32,367 nucleotides of DNA from Candidatus Pollutiaquabacter sp. (lineage in GTDB: Bacteria; Bacteroidota; Bacteroidia; AKYH767-A; 2013-40CM-41-45): assembly GCA_947465495.1 (NCBI GenBank), contig CANIAS010000026.1:1-32367 (forward strand), given 5' to 3'. Below are positions 1 through 8,919 of this stretch, piece after piece; within the stretch, counting starts at the first letter, position 1, and each line of letters opens with the position of its first letter. Both the position numbers and the translations under genes were made by a program. The notes beneath the pieces are model-generated. The model saw nothing but the letters and a program-made list of their open reading frames with translations. It made no database searches and was not told where the DNA came from.

Positions 1-424
<424 letters not shown>

Positions 425-510
425 AAAGTTGATTGTACTCTTTGGATTCACCTTCTAAAGAAATCTCAAAGGATTGAGAAAAATTTAGGCCTGTTATTTC
501 CTTCCATTAC

Positions 511-521
511 TTCAAAGAACG
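511..521 (-). promoter_or_regulatory. boxA-like antitermination element, proximal copy
   Basis: Minus strand reads CGTTCTTTGAA about 50 nt after the predicted P2 start. It resembles the TTCTTTGA motif often seen in Bacteroidota rRNA leaders and the boxA of other bacteria, where NusB/NusE bind. The role is by analogy. The core CGTTCTTTG recurs at 755-747. Confidence 0.5.
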
Positions 522-578
522 TCACGCTTATAATGATTCTCTGCCGTTGCAGATTTTCGCGTTTTCTAATTGGGGTTG

Positions 579-609
579 CAAAAGTACTAACTGTATTGTA
601 CCCTGCAAG
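579..609 (-). promoter_or_regulatory. rRNA promoter P2 (proximal)
   Basis: On the minus strand: CTTG (-33 box, 609-606), exactly 19 bp, then TACTTTTG (-7 box, 586-579). This matches the Bacteroidota consensus TTTG-N19-TAnnTTTG with one mismatch. Predicted transcription start is near 572, giving a leader of about 148 nt before mature 16S. Confidence 0.85.
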
Positions 610-746
610 GATAATCTATAATTTTTTTTCGAAATCTAATTAAGTGTTTGATAATGAGTGCTAAAAATTTAGATTTTTAGACTTTTTAGTGAAAAATGCT
701 TGATTTTGATTCCATTTCAAGCTTTTCGCCAACACCACGATTTCAA

Positions 747-755
747 CAAAGAACG
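747..755 (-). promoter_or_regulatory. boxA-like element, distal copy
   Basis: Minus strand reads CGTTCTTTG about 11 nt after the predicted P1 start. It is an exact 9-bp copy of the core of the proximal element at 521-513. Having one copy after each promoter suggests that both transcripts can load the same factors; this is inference. Confidence 0.4.
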
Positions 756-772
756 TTTCCGATTAGGGACGA

Positions 773-803
773 CAAAAGTAATACAAAAACCTGTATCCAC
801 AAG
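773..803 (-). promoter_or_regulatory. rRNA promoter P1 (distal)
   Basis: On the minus strand: CTTG (803-800), exactly 19 bp, then TACTTTTG (780-773). Both boxes and the spacing are identical to the proximal promoter 194 bp downstream, while the 19-bp spacers differ. Predicted start is near 766. An A/T-rich run lies directly upstream (811-835). Tandem promoters are common for rRNA operons. Confidence 0.82.
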
Positions 804-968
804 TAGCTGATGAAATATTTTTTAAAGAAATCGACGTTTTAAACTCCCTTAAACTTACTCTTTTATTCAATATCCTCGGAAACCCACTACCAGTAAGCCT
901 TTTAAAGGTTTTAGTTGATTGAAATAGCTGTAATTTTCCCGTTTGAATCCTTCATATTATTATAAAAA

Positions 969-1514
969 TCATATGCCAACCCCAATTCCTACACGAAAAA
1001 TCGGATTATTTGCATAAGGGGTATATCGTGTTTCAGTCAAATTGTACAATACCATAATACTCATCGACGCCCTGCCTCCGACACGCTGCGCATACCCACC
1101 TCCAACAAAGAAACTACCCACATTAACACGCTGCGCCTCCCACGGTTGAGCATCCCAACGATCCAAATTCAGCAATTCATACTCGGAATAAGCAAACAAC
1201 CCATGAATCGCATCAAACCTTCCAAATACACTGCCCCCATAATTATTCGTTTCGTAAACTGTACCGTAGTATCTCGATTGATAATACTGATATTTTAATC
1301 CAACACCTGCAGATAACTTCGAGGTAATCCGATAACCTACCATCGGACTCAACTCAATGCTGGTTTGCGTTCCGAATTGCAGTCCTAAATTTCCTCCATA
1401 ATACAAACGTTGCGCGAACGTTTGCCCCGCCAACGGCGACTCCTCCACATATTGCGCATTAGTATCAGTGACAACTACAATTGTCAACGAGAGTATTAAC
1501 CACCATTTTTTCAT
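969..1514 (-). CDS. exported barrel-like protein of unknown function
   Basis: 181 residues. A signal peptide is clear: two lysines after Met, a hydrophobic stretch and a likely cut after TNA at residue 20, leaving a mature start of QYVEE. The rest alternates hydrophobic and polar residues with many Gly, Tyr and aromatic positions (GGNLGLQFG, VGYRITSKLSAGVGLKYQYY, FRVGIGVGI at the C-terminus). This is the look of a small outer-membrane beta-barrel, about eight strands, ending in a strand as expected for Bam-dependent insertion. I recognise no named family. It is divergent from the dehydrogenase at 1631 and transcribed toward the rRNA operon. No catalytic motif is visible, so function is unknown. 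Confidence 0.75.
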   Translation of the reverse strand: MKKWWLILSLTIVVVTDTNAQYVEESPLAGQTFAQRLYYGGNLGLQFGTQTSIELSPMVGYRITSKLSAGVGLKYQYYQSRYYGTVYETNNYGGSVFGRFDAIHGLFAYSEYELLNLDRWDAQPWEAQRVNVGSFFVGGGYAQRVGGRASMSIMVLYNLTETRYTPYANNPIFRVGIGVGI

Positions 1515-1599
1515 GAACTGAATTTTATAGTGGCTAATGTATGGAATTCAACCTCGACCTCAAATCGAAATCACGTTACTTCCAAAAGCATCTTTGACG

Positions 1600-1607
1600 T
1601 ACTTTTG
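1600..1607 (+). promoter_or_regulatory. -7 box of the dehydrogenase promoter
   Basis: TACTTTTG, identical to the -7 boxes of the two rRNA promoters and of rpsU, 23 bp before the ATG at 1631. At the -33 position only TTAC (1576-1579) is seen, so the promoter may be weak or activator-dependent. Confidence 0.45.
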
Positions 1608-1630
1608 CCCCACCAAACAACCTGTTTGCT

Positions 1631-2341
1631 ATGAAAAAAAAGATTGTTATTACTGGCGCATCTTCCGGTATAGGATTTGCTCTTTCCAAACTCCTAGTTG
1701 AACAAGGTCATACTGTATTTGCCATCTCCAGAAATGAATCTCGTTTGAGTTCGCTTGCATCCTCCCTGTCTTCTGCTTCATTGCACCTACTGGTAGGCGA
1801 TATTTCCAAACAACAATCGTTACAATCTATCCATACATCCCTCGCTGGTCACACAGATCACATTGACGCACTCATCAATAACGCAGGCACTCTCATCCAT
1901 AAACCTTTTAGTGAATTAACATTTCAAAATTGGCTCGACATTTACTCTACCAATGTATTTGGTGCCGCCATGCTGACTAGCGCACTACTCCCACTATTAA
2001 AACGACCAGACGCCAAAGAAAAGTCGCACGTGGTAAACATCGCTAGTATGGGAGGAGTTCAAGGCAGCACGAAATTCGCCGGATTGTCTGCTTATAGTTC
2101 GAGTAAAGGTGCCCTATGTAATTTTACAGAATGTCTTGCCGAAGAACTGAAAAATGATGGTGTAGCTGTAAATGCATTGGCCATCGGATCCGTGGCTACT
2201 GAAATGTTTTCCGCGGCTTTCCCAGGATTTAAAGCCGCAACGACACCGGAAAAAATGGCTGAATTCATTGCTGAATTCACCTTAACAGGTCAGAATTTTT
2301 TCAATGGAAAAATACTACCCGTTTCCAATAGCACTCCGTAA
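1631..2341 (+). CDS. short-chain dehydrogenase/reductase (SDR)
   Basis: 236 residues, the usual length for a classical SDR: a cytoplasmic Rossmann-fold NAD(P)(H) oxidoreductase. The cofactor motif TGASSGIG is at 8-15, NNAG at 83-86, the catalytic Ser at 139 in NIASMGG, and Tyr155 with Lys159 in YSSSK. The active site therefore looks complete. A basic residue (Arg34) after the second strand hints at NADP(H). The substrate cannot be read from sequence; carbonyl reduction of a small metabolite or lipid intermediate is possible. It stands alone, divergent from the barrel-like gene and convergent with the membrane protein at 2354, with only 12 bp between the two stop codons. Confidence 0.93.
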   Translation: MKKKIVITGASSGIGFALSKLLVEQGHTVFAISRNESRLSSLASSLSSASLHLLVGDISKQQSLQSIHTSLAGHTDHIDALINNAGTLIHKPFSELTFQNWLDIYSTNVFGAAMLTSALLPLLKRPDAKEKSHVVNIASMGGVQGSTKFAGLSAYSSSKGALCNFTECLAEELKNDGVAVNALAIGSVATEMFSAAFPGFKAATTPEKMAEFIAEFTLTGQNFFNGKILPVSNSTP

Positions 2342-2353
2342 TCATCGATCTCG

Positions 2354-3790
2354 TTATTGATAGGGGTCAAATACTTTTGCTCCGAAAACAACCGGATCTG
2401 CTCCTTTCACCTGCTGATTCAACTCTGCCTGCATGGGCAGATAATACAATTGCTTACCGCGAGCGAAATAATGAATCAACTCCATCTCGTTGACATGCGA
2501 AACAAATAAAACTTTACCACGAACGGTATCTTTGTTGATACTAATCACTTGATTATACCATTGCCCACATATCAATACTGATGGAAGCTTGATGTCGGTT
2601 GTATGTGCGATGATTTTATGCGCATAACTCATTCCATTTTCCCTGCGCGACTTATAGGAAATAACAGGCCCCTTTAACACATCCAATATCAATCGTTCAC
2701 CTCCCGCTTTAAGTCCGAAAGAAATGTTGGAAGGAGTTTCTGCATCCGGACGATCCATGGGAGAAACAGAAAACAAAAACGAAGAAGTTATAAATAAGCC
2801 GCATACAATAATGAAAGCAGGTCGGACCAAATATTTACCCAATACAAGTATTACGAATGGAATAATCGGCAATAGGTACCCAGATTCCATCGGCAACTTT
2901 AAAAATGCAATCACATACAGATCAATAGCCACCAACCATGCAACTACTTCTCTGACACTTACCGCCCGAGGAAACAGGTAGGTTTGATTCCACCAGATTT
3001 CAGGAATAAACATAAACAAAACCCCAAGCATTACTGCCACTAAGCCTAATACTCCCCATACTTCTACGAAGAATTTATAAAAAACACGCATAATCGATGG
3101 GTAAGGAACATCGTAGTACGTCAGGAAGTCAAATCCATATCGATGATAGACTGGATAATACCAAATCATACCGATTACTATTGCAGGCAACGCTACCTTT
3201 AGTATCCGCCATAAATTATCCTGCAAGTCATCTTTATCCAAGACCAAAATAACAAAAGGAATCAACAAGGCTCCGGATGTAATTCGAGTACCTATGGCCA
3301 TACCAAGGGCCACTCCGACCATCCAATACCAGCGCCTTGCCATAAAATAAAAGGCCATTAATTCGAAAGCCAAAGCAATGCTGTAATCAATTACCGTTGT
3401 ACTGTGGATGAAAACTACCGGAATGCAAGCCAATGCAAAACCGGCCAAAAAAGGCAAACGAAATCGCAATTCGCGCAGCCCCATCACGAAAAACAAAATA
3501 CCAATTGACGAGAACGTCGCTGTCAAAAGGTTCAACACCCAAAAGCTATCGGAGACAAATTGACTACACAAGAATTCATGCACAGGATAACCCGGAAAAC
3601 GGGATGCTTCGTAAACCCCTGTAACGTTCCAATGCAAGGATGACAATGCTACTGCCCAAGAGTCGCCATCCAATCCATATCCGTCTGCTAAAAAAGGCAG
3701 ACGCAACAGCAACACTGCGCAAAAAAACAAGATGTATTTAATTCCCTCTTTCAACGTTCCTATTGTGGCGTCTAAAAGTAGGATTTTCAC
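2354..3790 (-). CDS. multi-spanning membrane protein, GT-C-like glycosyltransferase
   Basis: 478 residues with roughly ten hydrophobic membrane segments, the first at about 18-36. Straight after it comes GYGLDGDSW (37-45) with Asp41 and Asp43, then FPGYPVHEF (65-73). An acidic first outer loop followed by PGYP resembles GT-C enzymes (the ArnT, PMT and DUF2723 type) that move sugars from a polyprenyl-phosphate carrier onto lipid or protein outside the membrane. A soluble C-terminal part of about 110 residues follows the last segment. The start is GTG at 3790, because TGA lies directly before it and no in-frame ATG is near. It lies 94 bp after mtgA on the same strand. The family assignment is tentative; an O-antigen or lipid-linked sugar transferase would fit equally. 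Confidence 0.6.
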   Translation of the reverse strand: MKILLLDATIGTLKEGIKYILFFCAVLLLRLPFLADGYGLDGDSWAVALSSLHWNVTGVYEASRFPGYPVHEFLCSQFVSDSFWVLNLLTATFSSIGILFFVMGLRELRFRLPFLAGFALACIPVVFIHSTTVIDYSIALAFELMAFYFMARRWYWMVGVALGMAIGTRITSGALLIPFVILVLDKDDLQDNLWRILKVALPAIVIGMIWYYPVYHRYGFDFLTYYDVPYPSIMRVFYKFFVEVWGVLGLVAVMLGVLFMFIPEIWWNQTYLFPRAVSVREVVAWLVAIDLYVIAFLKLPMESGYLLPIIPFVILVLGKYLVRPAFIIVCGLFITSSFLFSVSPMDRPDAETPSNISFGLKAGGERLILDVLKGPVISYKSRRENGMSYAHKIIAHTTDIKLPSVLICGQWYNQVISINKDTVRGKVLFVSHVNEMELIHYFARGKQLYYLPMQAELNQQVKGADPVVFGAKVFDPYQ

Positions 3791-3884
3791 TCATTATGCA
3801 AACAAACAAAAAATATATTTTGACGAATGTGCCTTTAAGAAGGGTGTATCTTTTACTTCTTTCCCTCTAACCAACTTTTAAGAG

Positions 3885-4580
3885 CTACTGGCCAAAGTCA
3901 ATTCCTCGCATATAATATTCAATCCTGGCTGCTTTCCTTGTTATGTAGACAGTAGGATGCGACGGCGACCAACGTCTCGGATTGGGAAGTACTGCTGCTA
4001 TCAAGGCCGCTTGCCTGGATGACAATTTCTTCGATGGTTTTTTGAAAAAAGTTTGTGCAGCCGCTTCTGCACCGTAAACACCATCTCCCATTTCAATGAC
4101 ATTCAAATAAACTTCCATGATGCGCTCCTTGCTCCAAAAAACCTCAATTAAAAAAGTAAAATAAACTTCAAACCCTTTTCGAATCCAAGATCGTGAAGGC
4201 CATAGAAATACATTCTTTGCGGTCTGCTGGCTAATGGTACTTGCACCTTTCATTTTTCCTCCTTGATGCCTCTCATTGTACGAACGAGCCTTCCGTATCG
4301 CCTCGAAGTCGAATCCACTATGTTCTTCGAATTTCTGGTCTTCCGATGCAATAACAGCATCAGGCATCCGGCTGCCAATTTTGTCAAGCGGTGTCCACTC
4401 TTTGTACAATTTAAAGTTCTCGCCAGACAACCCTTGTTCAAACAACCGGATTATCATCAGTGGTGTTAGCGGAACCGGAACAAAGCGAAATAGTAAAACG
4501 CTCCCAATGCTTAATCCAAAAAACCAAAATAGTATCCGAATAAATATCCGCTTCAACTTTTGCAACACATCCTTTTTCAT
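3885..4580 (-). CDS. mtgA: monofunctional peptidoglycan glycosyltransferase
   Basis: 231 residues, typical for MtgA: one N-terminal membrane anchor (about 12-34) and a GT51 domain outside the membrane. GT51 enzymes polymerise lipid II into glycan strands. Visible motifs: catalytic Glu80 in ASEDQKF, GASTISQQTAKN at 112-123, RKGFEVY at 134-140 (here RKxxE), KERIMEVYLN at 151-160, and RQAALIAAVLPNP at 189-201. All five GT51 motifs are present and there is no transpeptidase domain. It is the last of three closely spaced minus-strand genes (26 bp after the deacetylase-like gene), which join glycan synthesis with a likely glycan lyase. Confidence 0.95.
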   Translation of the reverse strand: MKKDVLQKLKRIFIRILFWFFGLSIGSVLLFRFVPVPLTPLMIIRLFEQGLSGENFKLYKEWTPLDKIGSRMPDAVIASEDQKFEEHSGFDFEAIRKARSYNERHQGGKMKGASTISQQTAKNVFLWPSRSWIRKGFEVYFTFLIEVFWSKERIMEVYLNVIEMGDGVYGAEAAAQTFFKKPSKKLSSRQAALIAAVLPNPRRWSPSHPTVYITRKAARIEYYMRGIDFGQ

Positions 4581-4606
4581 CTACCCAATTATTTTTCAGA
4601 AATAAA

Positions 4607-7078
4607 TTAATGAGCAATAAACGTCTTTATGGTTGCCGTCTCGCCTGGACCTAGATCAAACCAAAAAATTAGTTCATCACCAACCATCCGTTTTTGCACA
4701 CGCTTACCAGGAATAGAAACGTCCCCATCTTTTACAATAAATGTAACACCCTTTATTTCCTGCACTCCAGGATTATAAAGCGCTACAAAGCCATTAGCGT
4801 CAAGCATGTAACGAACCGACTGCTTGGAAGTTGAGTATTCCACATAATCATGAATGGTGGTTACCCACAATCGCCCTGAATCACGCTGCCTTTCTAAACG
4901 CATTAATGCACTTTCAAAATGAGCATCTACTTCCCAATGATCTTTTCGCCAATTATAAAAACCATTTACAGAATCAATGCGGGCTGGATAGCAATGCACA
5001 ATATGAACATCCTTAGAAGCGACCAGAAAATCCAATCGCTCATTGCTAAGCAAATAATCCCACATTGTTGGATCTTTCGGCGCCAAGGTACACGTCGTAC
5101 GAAAGTGATTCAAATCACCAGTTACTGCAAGATAATTCCAATGCACGTTTCTTGGAAATGAGGAACCAAATGCGGGATGAGGAGTAACCAGTTCAGAGTT
5201 AAAGGTAACGTCTTTGTAAAAGGATGAATCTTCGTAGAAACAGTTCCAGATATTTTTGATACCATATTGCTTAAATCGATCGGCGACATTAGCTAAAGAC
5301 CCAACTACAAATCCATCGCAAACCAAATCCTCCCGATTACTACGTGGAGAATTGTCATAGCCATGATCAATCCAGGTTGACAACTTGAATAGACTGGACA
5401 TATTTCTTAACGACTCCTCCAACAATCCGGGACTGCAAGAGTAATGATCCGGTGTATGTAGCGCAATTTCGCAACCACTTTCTTCCAGATCTTTCAAAAG
5501 CACCTCGAAATCTCGGGATCCTGATACGGATGTAATTTCGCCAGTGGCAAAGCCAGCGCGTTCATCGACTGTTACATGATCCGGATTAGCATAGAAAACG
5601 GATTTGGTTACTGGAATATGGTGGCCCGCAAATCCACCAATTGCATCCTTCGCTTTAACTACGGAATCATTGCCGAAATAAACTGCACGATTAGAGCGAA
5701 TCGTGGTGTAATCAGCATGCTCCGTAAAAATAAATACAGCTTCTCTACCGTAGGAGGCGTCTAGGAACCTAGGCACAGGCAACTCATTTTCCCTACTCAT
5801 CAATGAAAATTGACAAGTGATTGAATCTCCTTTACTAAGCAAACTAGAAGAACGATCAGTGCGTTGATTTTTACTTTCAGTGCCCATTGGCCAAAATAGC
5901 AACGGATGATCTGCTGGATCATCCACGTTAACACTGATAATATTAGCGCTAGCATCGAATTGTATGGACGATACAGACGACGGATGATACAACATCCATT
6001 GCCGGCTACTTGTCCTCCAACTAACACCGCCCGACCCAAGCCAATATTCTCCTGCTAAATCTTGATCCCAAAGTACTCCTTGGTTTGAATAGATTTCCTG
6101 AACAGACAAATATGACCTAAAAAATAACCGGTGAGTTTGAACATTTGTCTTGCCGCCTGCTATAAATCGATAACGAAAATCCAGCGAGCGACCATCATTG
6201 GGAACAATCACAAGGAGCTGATTATTCCCCGCAGATCGAAAGGTAAACCGATACACATGCCCATCTTCCGACATTGAATCTCCTACAAAAAGCAGGAATC
6301 CATTCCATGGATAATGCTTCAACTTTTTATCATCCCCCGAATGATTGGCGCATAACATGAAATCGCCAAATAGTTTCTCTTCTCCTGAAAGTATCTGCAC
6401 TGCACCGTTCACTTTGTCATATTGCAACGAAAATCGAGGGCCTTTATACAGGTCGCGGAATTGCCCTAAAGCAACTTTTTCCGATTTAGGCATCGAAGGC
6501 ATGAAGCTTGGCTCCACCTCCTGCAAAAATTCAACCTCAACATCATCGATATCTACCGCTGACTGGCCATTATCATTCCACACAAATACTTTAAAAGAAC
6601 AATCCGTTGCCGTGTATTCTGCCGGAATGACCTGTTTAACAGTACTAACCTTATACCATGTACCAACAATTCTCTTGGGATCAACGATGCCTACACCTTC
6701 CCAGAAAACTTGTTTACCACGTTGTTCAATAACAAAAACCAACTTAGCGCTGCTATTGTCGCCGGCTGAACGAATTCGCAGGGAAACCAAGGCCTGGCAT
6801 GTTTGATGACCATTAGCGCCGGGAACTTGTGATTGCCATCCAATTCCATAAGGCCTCAATGAATCCGTACGAGAAAAATGATTTCCATTTTGCTCTACGA
6901 TCGTCGAAAGATTGATCCAGCATGCCGCTGTATCCTTATGTTCCATATCCCAATAATAGCGTGTTGGAAGAACATAAGAATGCGCTTCCATGGCTATCAA
7001 GTCGGAAGACAGGAAGCAGGTAACTAGAAGATTACAAAATAAAATCCTAAGGCGCATCTGTTTAAAGCGATGAACCAA
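4607..7078 (-). CDS. large exported protein with a NodB-like deacetylase domain
   Basis: 823 residues with a signal peptide (hydrophobic stretch about 10-29; the start may instead be Met8 at 7057). Residues about 40-187 look like a galactose-binding jelly roll ending in SAVDIDDVEVEF, as in many carbohydrate-binding modules. Residues about 200-430 form another beta-rich region. From about 445 there is a NodB-like barrel: FTEHADY (451-457) in the place of the TFDDG motif, HTPDH (541-545) matching the metal motif H(S/T)xxH, and IDHGYDN (570-576). Asp456, His541 and His545 could bind the metal. NodB enzymes remove acetyl groups from sugar polymers. The order transglycosylase, this gene, mtgA suggests a peptidoglycan or exopolysaccharide substrate. 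The altered first motif leaves activity uncertain. Confidence 0.6.
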   Translation of the reverse strand: MVHRFKQMRLRILFCNLLVTCFLSSDLIAMEAHSYVLPTRYYWDMEHKDTAACWINLSTIVEQNGNHFSRTDSLRPYGIGWQSQVPGANGHQTCQALVSLRIRSAGDNSSAKLVFVIEQRGKQVFWEGVGIVDPKRIVGTWYKVSTVKQVIPAEYTATDCSFKVFVWNDNGQSAVDIDDVEVEFLQEVEPSFMPSMPKSEKVALGQFRDLYKGPRFSLQYDKVNGAVQILSGEEKLFGDFMLCANHSGDDKKLKHYPWNGFLLFVGDSMSEDGHVYRFTFRSAGNNQLLVIVPNDGRSLDFRYRFIAGGKTNVQTHRLFFRSYLSVQEIYSNQGVLWDQDLAGEYWLGSGGVSWRTSSRQWMLYHPSSVSSIQFDASANIISVNVDDPADHPLLFWPMGTESKNQRTDRSSSLLSKGDSITCQFSLMSRENELPVPRFLDASYGREAVFIFTEHADYTTIRSNRAVYFGNDSVVKAKDAIGGFAGHHIPVTKSVFYANPDHVTVDERAGFATGEITSVSGSRDFEVLLKDLEESGCEIALHTPDHYSCSPGLLEESLRNMSSLFKLSTWIDHGYDNSPRSNREDLVCDGFVVGSLANVADRFKQYGIKNIWNCFYEDSSFYKDVTFNSELVTPHPAFGSSFPRNVHWNYLAVTGDLNHFRTTCTLAPKDPTMWDYLLSNERLDFLVASKDVHIVHCYPARIDSVNGFYNWRKDHWEVDAHFESALMRLERQRDSGRLWVTTIHDYVEYSTSKQSVRYMLDANGFVALYNPGVQEIKGVTFIVKDGDVSIPGKRVQKRMVGDELIFWFDLGPGETATIKTFIAH

Positions 7079-7107
7079 AAATAAGCAATAAAGGAAAACA
7101 AGCAGGA

Positions 7108-8529
7108 TTATTCGGTGGTTACCGTGGTGGTATCTGAACCAGCTACAGCACGCTTGGAGTAGACTTCGGCCATCTTGGAATTACCCGTCAGTCGATAGGC
7201 CCTGGAAAGACTATCAGCCACGGCTGTTGATTCTGGATGCAGATCCAGGTTTAATCGAAGTAACTTAATAGCATCGTCAAACCGTCTACGTTTTGTCAAC
7301 TCATTGGCTAGTGCTGTGATATGCTCTTCATCAGCAGGATATTTATTAATAGTAATCGTACCGGTAGCAGGCTGAATGATTTTTGAAATACGAACAAATT
7401 CCTGTCTAACTTTTGAGATTCGTTGCATGAAATTATCATAGGAAATCATGTCATCCAGAAAGTCCTTTTCGTATGTCCCTAATGTCTGCTGCTGATATTC
7501 ATACGCCTCATAGGGTTTCATGGATTTCCTGAATTGATAATACTCATGCATTAGTTTATCACCCCGTACCAAGTAAACAGTATCACCGTCTAAATTGATT
7601 AGCTCCTGAAAGTTGAGAATTGACGCCAAGGCAATTTGCGAATAATTTTGCGACTCATTTTTAAAGCCACCACAGGTAGTCTGCCACACTTGCTGGATCA
7701 AGGCCACCCCACCGGCAGATGGATTCAACGCATCGATAACACAATGCACATTGCCTGCTCCCGCATGATAGGCATGTAATACAAGGAGACGGAACCACAA
7801 GTCCGTCTCTTGAAACGGAACACCGTGTGCATTCAGATAGTTACGGACATAAGGAACACACCCTGTATTGATTAGACGAGCTGCTGCACGAGCAGCCTTG
7901 TTGATATCCGATCGGTCGTCCTGGTATTTAGTGACTCTTAAACCATAGCGCCTGGCTACAGTTGGCATAAGCTGAAATGGCCCAGAGGCACCGACATATG
8001 ATTTAGTCTTTAGCTTTCCCGGACTTTCAATTAAGAGGATAGTTTGTGCATACCAAGGATCGCAATCATTGTCTTCGAACACGTCGATAGCTTTACTGAT
8101 GTATGACAGTGTTTTTTTAACTTCATAAAATTCTCCCTTTCCAGCAGTAACAAAAAGGTTTGTTCCCAATGCTAAATCATTTGCACTGCAGATACTATCC
8201 TTAAAGCAATTTTTCTGAGGCTCACTCTGCCCCATCCAAGCAGTTCGAGACACCTTTTGGATAGGCTTACGACAACTTGCGATGTTGATAATGCATGTAT
8301 CACTGGTCAGATTGATTACTTCTTTCCAGAATTTAACTTGTGCAAGAGTATCCCAACCCTGGGTATAAAAGGATGAATCTTCCAAAAAATGATAGCTAAC
8401 TGTATCATTCCAGGAAATTATTGTTTTACGGACGAGTTGGGTAGAATGAATCCCGAAGGCCACCCCTGATTCAAAGATCAGCGAAAAAGCAAGTACAAAT
8501 CGAATGATCCCCATGTTAAGTCGTCCCAT
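7108..8529 (-). CDS. lytic transglycosylase with SLT domain
   Basis: 473 residues. An N-terminal signal peptide or anchor (residues 6-25; the start may be Met6 at 8514) indicates export. The SLT domain spans about 150-310: catalytic Glu168 in LLIESPG, GASGPFQLMP at 180-189, and YHAGAGNV at 254-261, the usual order of this family. These enzymes cleave the MurNAc-GlcNAc bond and form 1,6-anhydro ends. No LysM repeats are seen; the C-terminal ~70 residues look helical, like a TPR hairpin (HPESTAVADSLSRAYRLTG), which may bind a partner. It is first of three genes with gaps of 29 and 26 bp, followed by the deacetylase-like protein and MtgA. The N-terminal 130 residues hold several Cys and match nothing I know. 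Confidence 0.87.
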   Translation of the reverse strand: MGRLNMGIIRFVLAFSLIFESGVAFGIHSTQLVRKTIISWNDTVSYHFLEDSSFYTQGWDTLAQVKFWKEVINLTSDTCIINIASCRKPIQKVSRTAWMGQSEPQKNCFKDSICSANDLALGTNLFVTAGKGEFYEVKKTLSYISKAIDVFEDNDCDPWYAQTILLIESPGKLKTKSYVGASGPFQLMPTVARRYGLRVTKYQDDRSDINKAARAAARLINTGCVPYVRNYLNAHGVPFQETDLWFRLLVLHAYHAGAGNVHCVIDALNPSAGGVALIQQVWQTTCGGFKNESQNYSQIALASILNFQELINLDGDTVYLVRGDKLMHEYYQFRKSMKPYEAYEYQQQTLGTYEKDFLDDMISYDNFMQRISKVRQEFVRISKIIQPATGTITINKYPADEEHITALANELTKRRRFDDAIKLLRLNLDLHPESTAVADSLSRAYRLTGNSKMAEVYSKRAVAGSDTTTVTTE

Positions 8530-8577
8530 TTCAAGTTACTTACGACATTTAAAGGCCGGAGTTAAATGAAATACGAT

Positions 8578-8608
8578 CAAAACTTACAGCGAAGTAATGT
8601 ATCACAAT
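8578..8608 (-). promoter_or_regulatory. possible promoter of the transglycosylase operon
   Basis: Minus strand: ATTG (8608-8605), 18 bp, then TAAGTTTTG (8586-8578). This is close to TTTG-N19-TAnnTTTG but the -7 box has one extra base or one mismatch. It overlaps the 3' end of hpf. The predicted start near 8571 would give a leader of about 40-55 nt. Confidence 0.33.
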
Positions 8609-8901
8609 CCGCGCTCCCGCTCTTTATGCTTTTTAACTTGACGAGAGAGAGTATCAATACACAAATCAGTGGCCTCTTCAAATGTTTTACACTGTTCACT
8701 AACGATAATATCGTTACCAGGAATATGTAATTTAATTTGAACCAACTTGTTTTTGGCTTCGTCTGATTTTTCAATTTTCAAAAAAACTTCACCCCCGATG
8801 ATATGGTCATAAAAAAGAACCATTTTATCTACTTTTTCTTGAATGAACTCTAGCAGTTTACGATCTGCATCGAAATGGATGGATTGAACCGTGATCTTCA
8901 T
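8602..8901 (-). CDS. hpf: ribosome hibernation promoting factor, short form
   Basis: 99 residues, the short HPF/RaiA type with the beta-alpha fold and no C-terminal dimerisation domain. It starts MKITVQSIHFDAD, has LLEFIQEKVDKM in the first helix, and carries FEEATDLCIDTLSRQVKKHKE at the basic C-terminal helix. These proteins bind the 30S decoding site in slow growth and block translation or help form inactive 100S particles. It sits 18 bp after xerC on the same strand, and rpsU lies upstream: the order rpsU, xerC, hpf is common in Bacteroidota. In many relatives tRNA genes and tuf follow; here a transglycosylase follows. Confidence 0.92.
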   Translation of the reverse strand: MKITVQSIHFDADRKLLEFIQEKVDKMVLFYDHIIGGEVFLKIEKSDEAKNKLVQIKLHIPGNDIIVSEQCKTFEEATDLCIDTLSRQVKKHKERERGL

Positions 8902-8919
8902 AATTTTTCTCCCTTAATT

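Larger units (their letters stand above)
426..968. other. rRNA leader and promoter region, no protein gene
   Basis: A 540-bp AT-rich stretch between the 16S gene and the next coding region. It holds two tandem minus-strand promoters (listed separately), two copies of a boxA-like motif, and A/T-rich runs just upstream of each promoter (about 611-650 and 811-835) that could act as UP elements. An open frame at 296-643 spans the 16S start and leader and is not a gene. From about 840 to 968 I see nothing beyond the 3' flank of the gene ending at 969. Confidence 0.8.

Noticed and set aside
894-906. CCTTTTAAAGG palindrome as a terminator for the gene ending at 969
   Set aside because: The arms leave almost no loop, so no stable hairpin can form.
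2372-2379. TACTTTTG on the plus strand, as a further promoter
   Set aside because: It lies inside the 3' end of the minus-strand membrane-protein gene with no plus-strand gene after it; chance match.
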